This document shows positions 13,177 through 13,761 of a stretch of DNA of 13,761 bases, in pieces. This DNA is from an uncultured Ruaniaceae bacterium (GTDB lineage: Bacteria > Actinomycetota > Actinomycetes > Actinomycetales > Beutenbergiaceae): contig CALKWS010000018.1 in the NCBI GenBank assembly GCA_938004115.1, positions 1 through 13,761 on the forward strand. Direction: 5' to 3'. Position 1 is the first letter of the stretch, and each line of letters begins with the position of its first letter. The notes under the pieces were generated by a model. It saw nothing but the letters and a program-made list of their open reading frames with translations, did no database searches and was not told where the DNA came from. A program made the position numbers and the translations under genes.

Positions 13177-13548
13177 TCACAGGGACAGACCTCCTTCACG
13201 TGCGCCGTCGGCGAGCGCGGCCACCCGGCCGTGGTACCGGTTGCCGCCGCGATCGAACACGGCGCGCTCGATGTCCTTGGCCCTGGCCCGTTCGGCGATC
13301 AACTCACCGACGCGGCGGGCCTTGTCGGTCTTGACCCCCTCCGAGGCCCGCAGGTCCGGCTCCAGGGTGGAGGCGGAGACCAGCGTGGTCCCGGTGGTGT
13401 CGTCGACCAGCTGGGCGACCATGTGCCGCGAGGAGCGGTTGACGACCAGACGCGGCCGTTCCGCGGTCCCCTGCACCCGCTTACGCACCCGCAGGTGCCG
13501 GCGGGCGCGGGCGTTGCGCTTGCCTGTTCCCCTGATGGACACAGCCAT
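13177..13548 (-). CDS. rplR: 50S ribosomal protein L18 (uL18)
   Basis: L18 binds 5S rRNA and helps attach it to the large subunit. The 123 residues carry the basic N-terminal arm (RNARARRHLRVRKRV) and RPRLVVNRSSRHMVAQLVDD at about 32-51. The C-terminal pattern AERARAKDIERAVFDRGGNRYHGRVAALADGAREGGL is also typical. The ATG lies 3 nt after the rplF stop. Confidence 0.97.
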   Translation of the reverse strand: MAVSIRGTGKRNARARRHLRVRKRVQGTAERPRLVVNRSSRHMVAQLVDDTTGTTLVSASTLEPDLRASEGVKTDKARRVGELIAERARAKDIERAVFDRGGNRYHGRVAALADGAREGGLSL

Positions 13549-13551
13549 GGC

Positions 13552-13761
13552 TTACTTACCAGCCTTTCCGACCTTGCGGCGGACCTGTTCGCCTTCGTAC
13601 CGCACACCCTTGCCCTTGTACGGCTCGGGCTTGCGGAGCTTGCGGATGTTCGCCGCGACCTCGCCGACCTGTTGCTTGTCGATCCCGGACACGGAGAACT
13701 TCGTGGGCGACTCCACCGCGAAGGAGATGCCTTCGGGTGCGGTGACCGTCACCGGGTGGGA
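13552..13761 (-). CDS. rplF: 50S ribosomal protein L6 (uL6), C-terminal part only
   Basis: Only the last 69 residues and the TAA stop are inside the window; the gene begins beyond the right edge. The visible part starts SHPVTVTAPEGISF and contains VSGIDKQQVGEVAANIRKLRKPEPYKGKGVRY, the conserved second L6 domain. It ends in the typical basic tail RRKVGKAGK. L6 lies near the sarcin-ricin loop and the factor-binding site. Confidence 0.96.
   Translation of the reverse strand, partial: SHPVTVTAPEGISFAVESPTKFSVSGIDKQQVGEVAANIRKLRKPEPYKGKGVRYEGEQVRRKVGKAGK

Noticed and set aside
13143..13199. GTG at 13199 as start of rpsE
   Set aside because: It would overlap rplR by 23 nt and prepend residues unlike S5. 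The ATGs at 13142/13139 follow AAAGGA and match actinobacterial S5 N-termini.

Overview
The window is GC-rich DNA from an actinobacterium. The evidence is the codon choice, GTG and TTG starts, the actinobacterial form of SecY, and the order rplF-rplR-rpsE-rpmD-rplO-secY-adk-map. Genus cannot be decided from sequence alone. Micrococcales or Propionibacteriales would fit the surface-protein architecture, but that is a guess. All genes I can support lie on the minus strand, so transcription runs from high to low coordinates. No tRNA, rRNA, CRISPR array, transposase or integrase was seen.

Region 1 (13761 to 8858) is the distal half of the spc ribosomal-protein operon: rplF (3' part only), rplR, rpsE, rpmD, rplO, secY, adk and map. 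Spacing is tight, with ATGA overlaps at rpsE/rpmD and secY/adk and 3-4 nt gaps elsewhere. The exceptions are a 37-nt gap before rpsE and a 182-nt gap between rplO and secY that contains a very stable hairpin. Together these genes supply large- and small-subunit proteins, the Sec translocon channel, AMP/ADP balancing and N-terminal methionine removal.

Region 2 (8857 to 8325) is a 533-nt spacer. A degenerate 17-18 bp tandem array begins inside the map 3' end and runs downstream. Further on lie a 10-bp inverted repeat, a promoter-like sequence, and a possible 21-codon leader ORF. The leader's stop overlaps the next gene's ATG, next to a hairpin that covers that gene's Shine-Dalgarno. infA and the rest of the alpha operon, which follow map in many actinobacteria, are not here.

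Region 3 (8324 to 1) is a cell-envelope/surface group. It holds a polyprenyl-phosphate sugar-phosphate transferase (WbaP type), a TagD-like cytidylyltransferase, a small lipoprotein with a proline-rich stalk, and a secreted multidomain protein of more than 1847 residues. That protein has a beta-propeller, FN3, two LamG domains, six PKD domains, a jelly-roll domain, a seventh PKD and a DDPP-repeat linker, and it runs off the left edge. The last three genes are 9-12 nt apart and must be co-transcribed. A 12-bp stem-loop separates them from the transferase. A plausible reading is that the cluster begins an envelope glycan and exports a large adhesin-like protein, but no sequence here proves a functional link.

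Two points matter for annotation. The giant protein has no stop inside the window and its complementary strand is open for 4.9 kb in codon register, so simple ORF calling can put the gene on the wrong strand. The most unusual non-coding signals are the tandem array at the map 3' end and the leader-ORF/hairpin arrangement before the sugar transferase.
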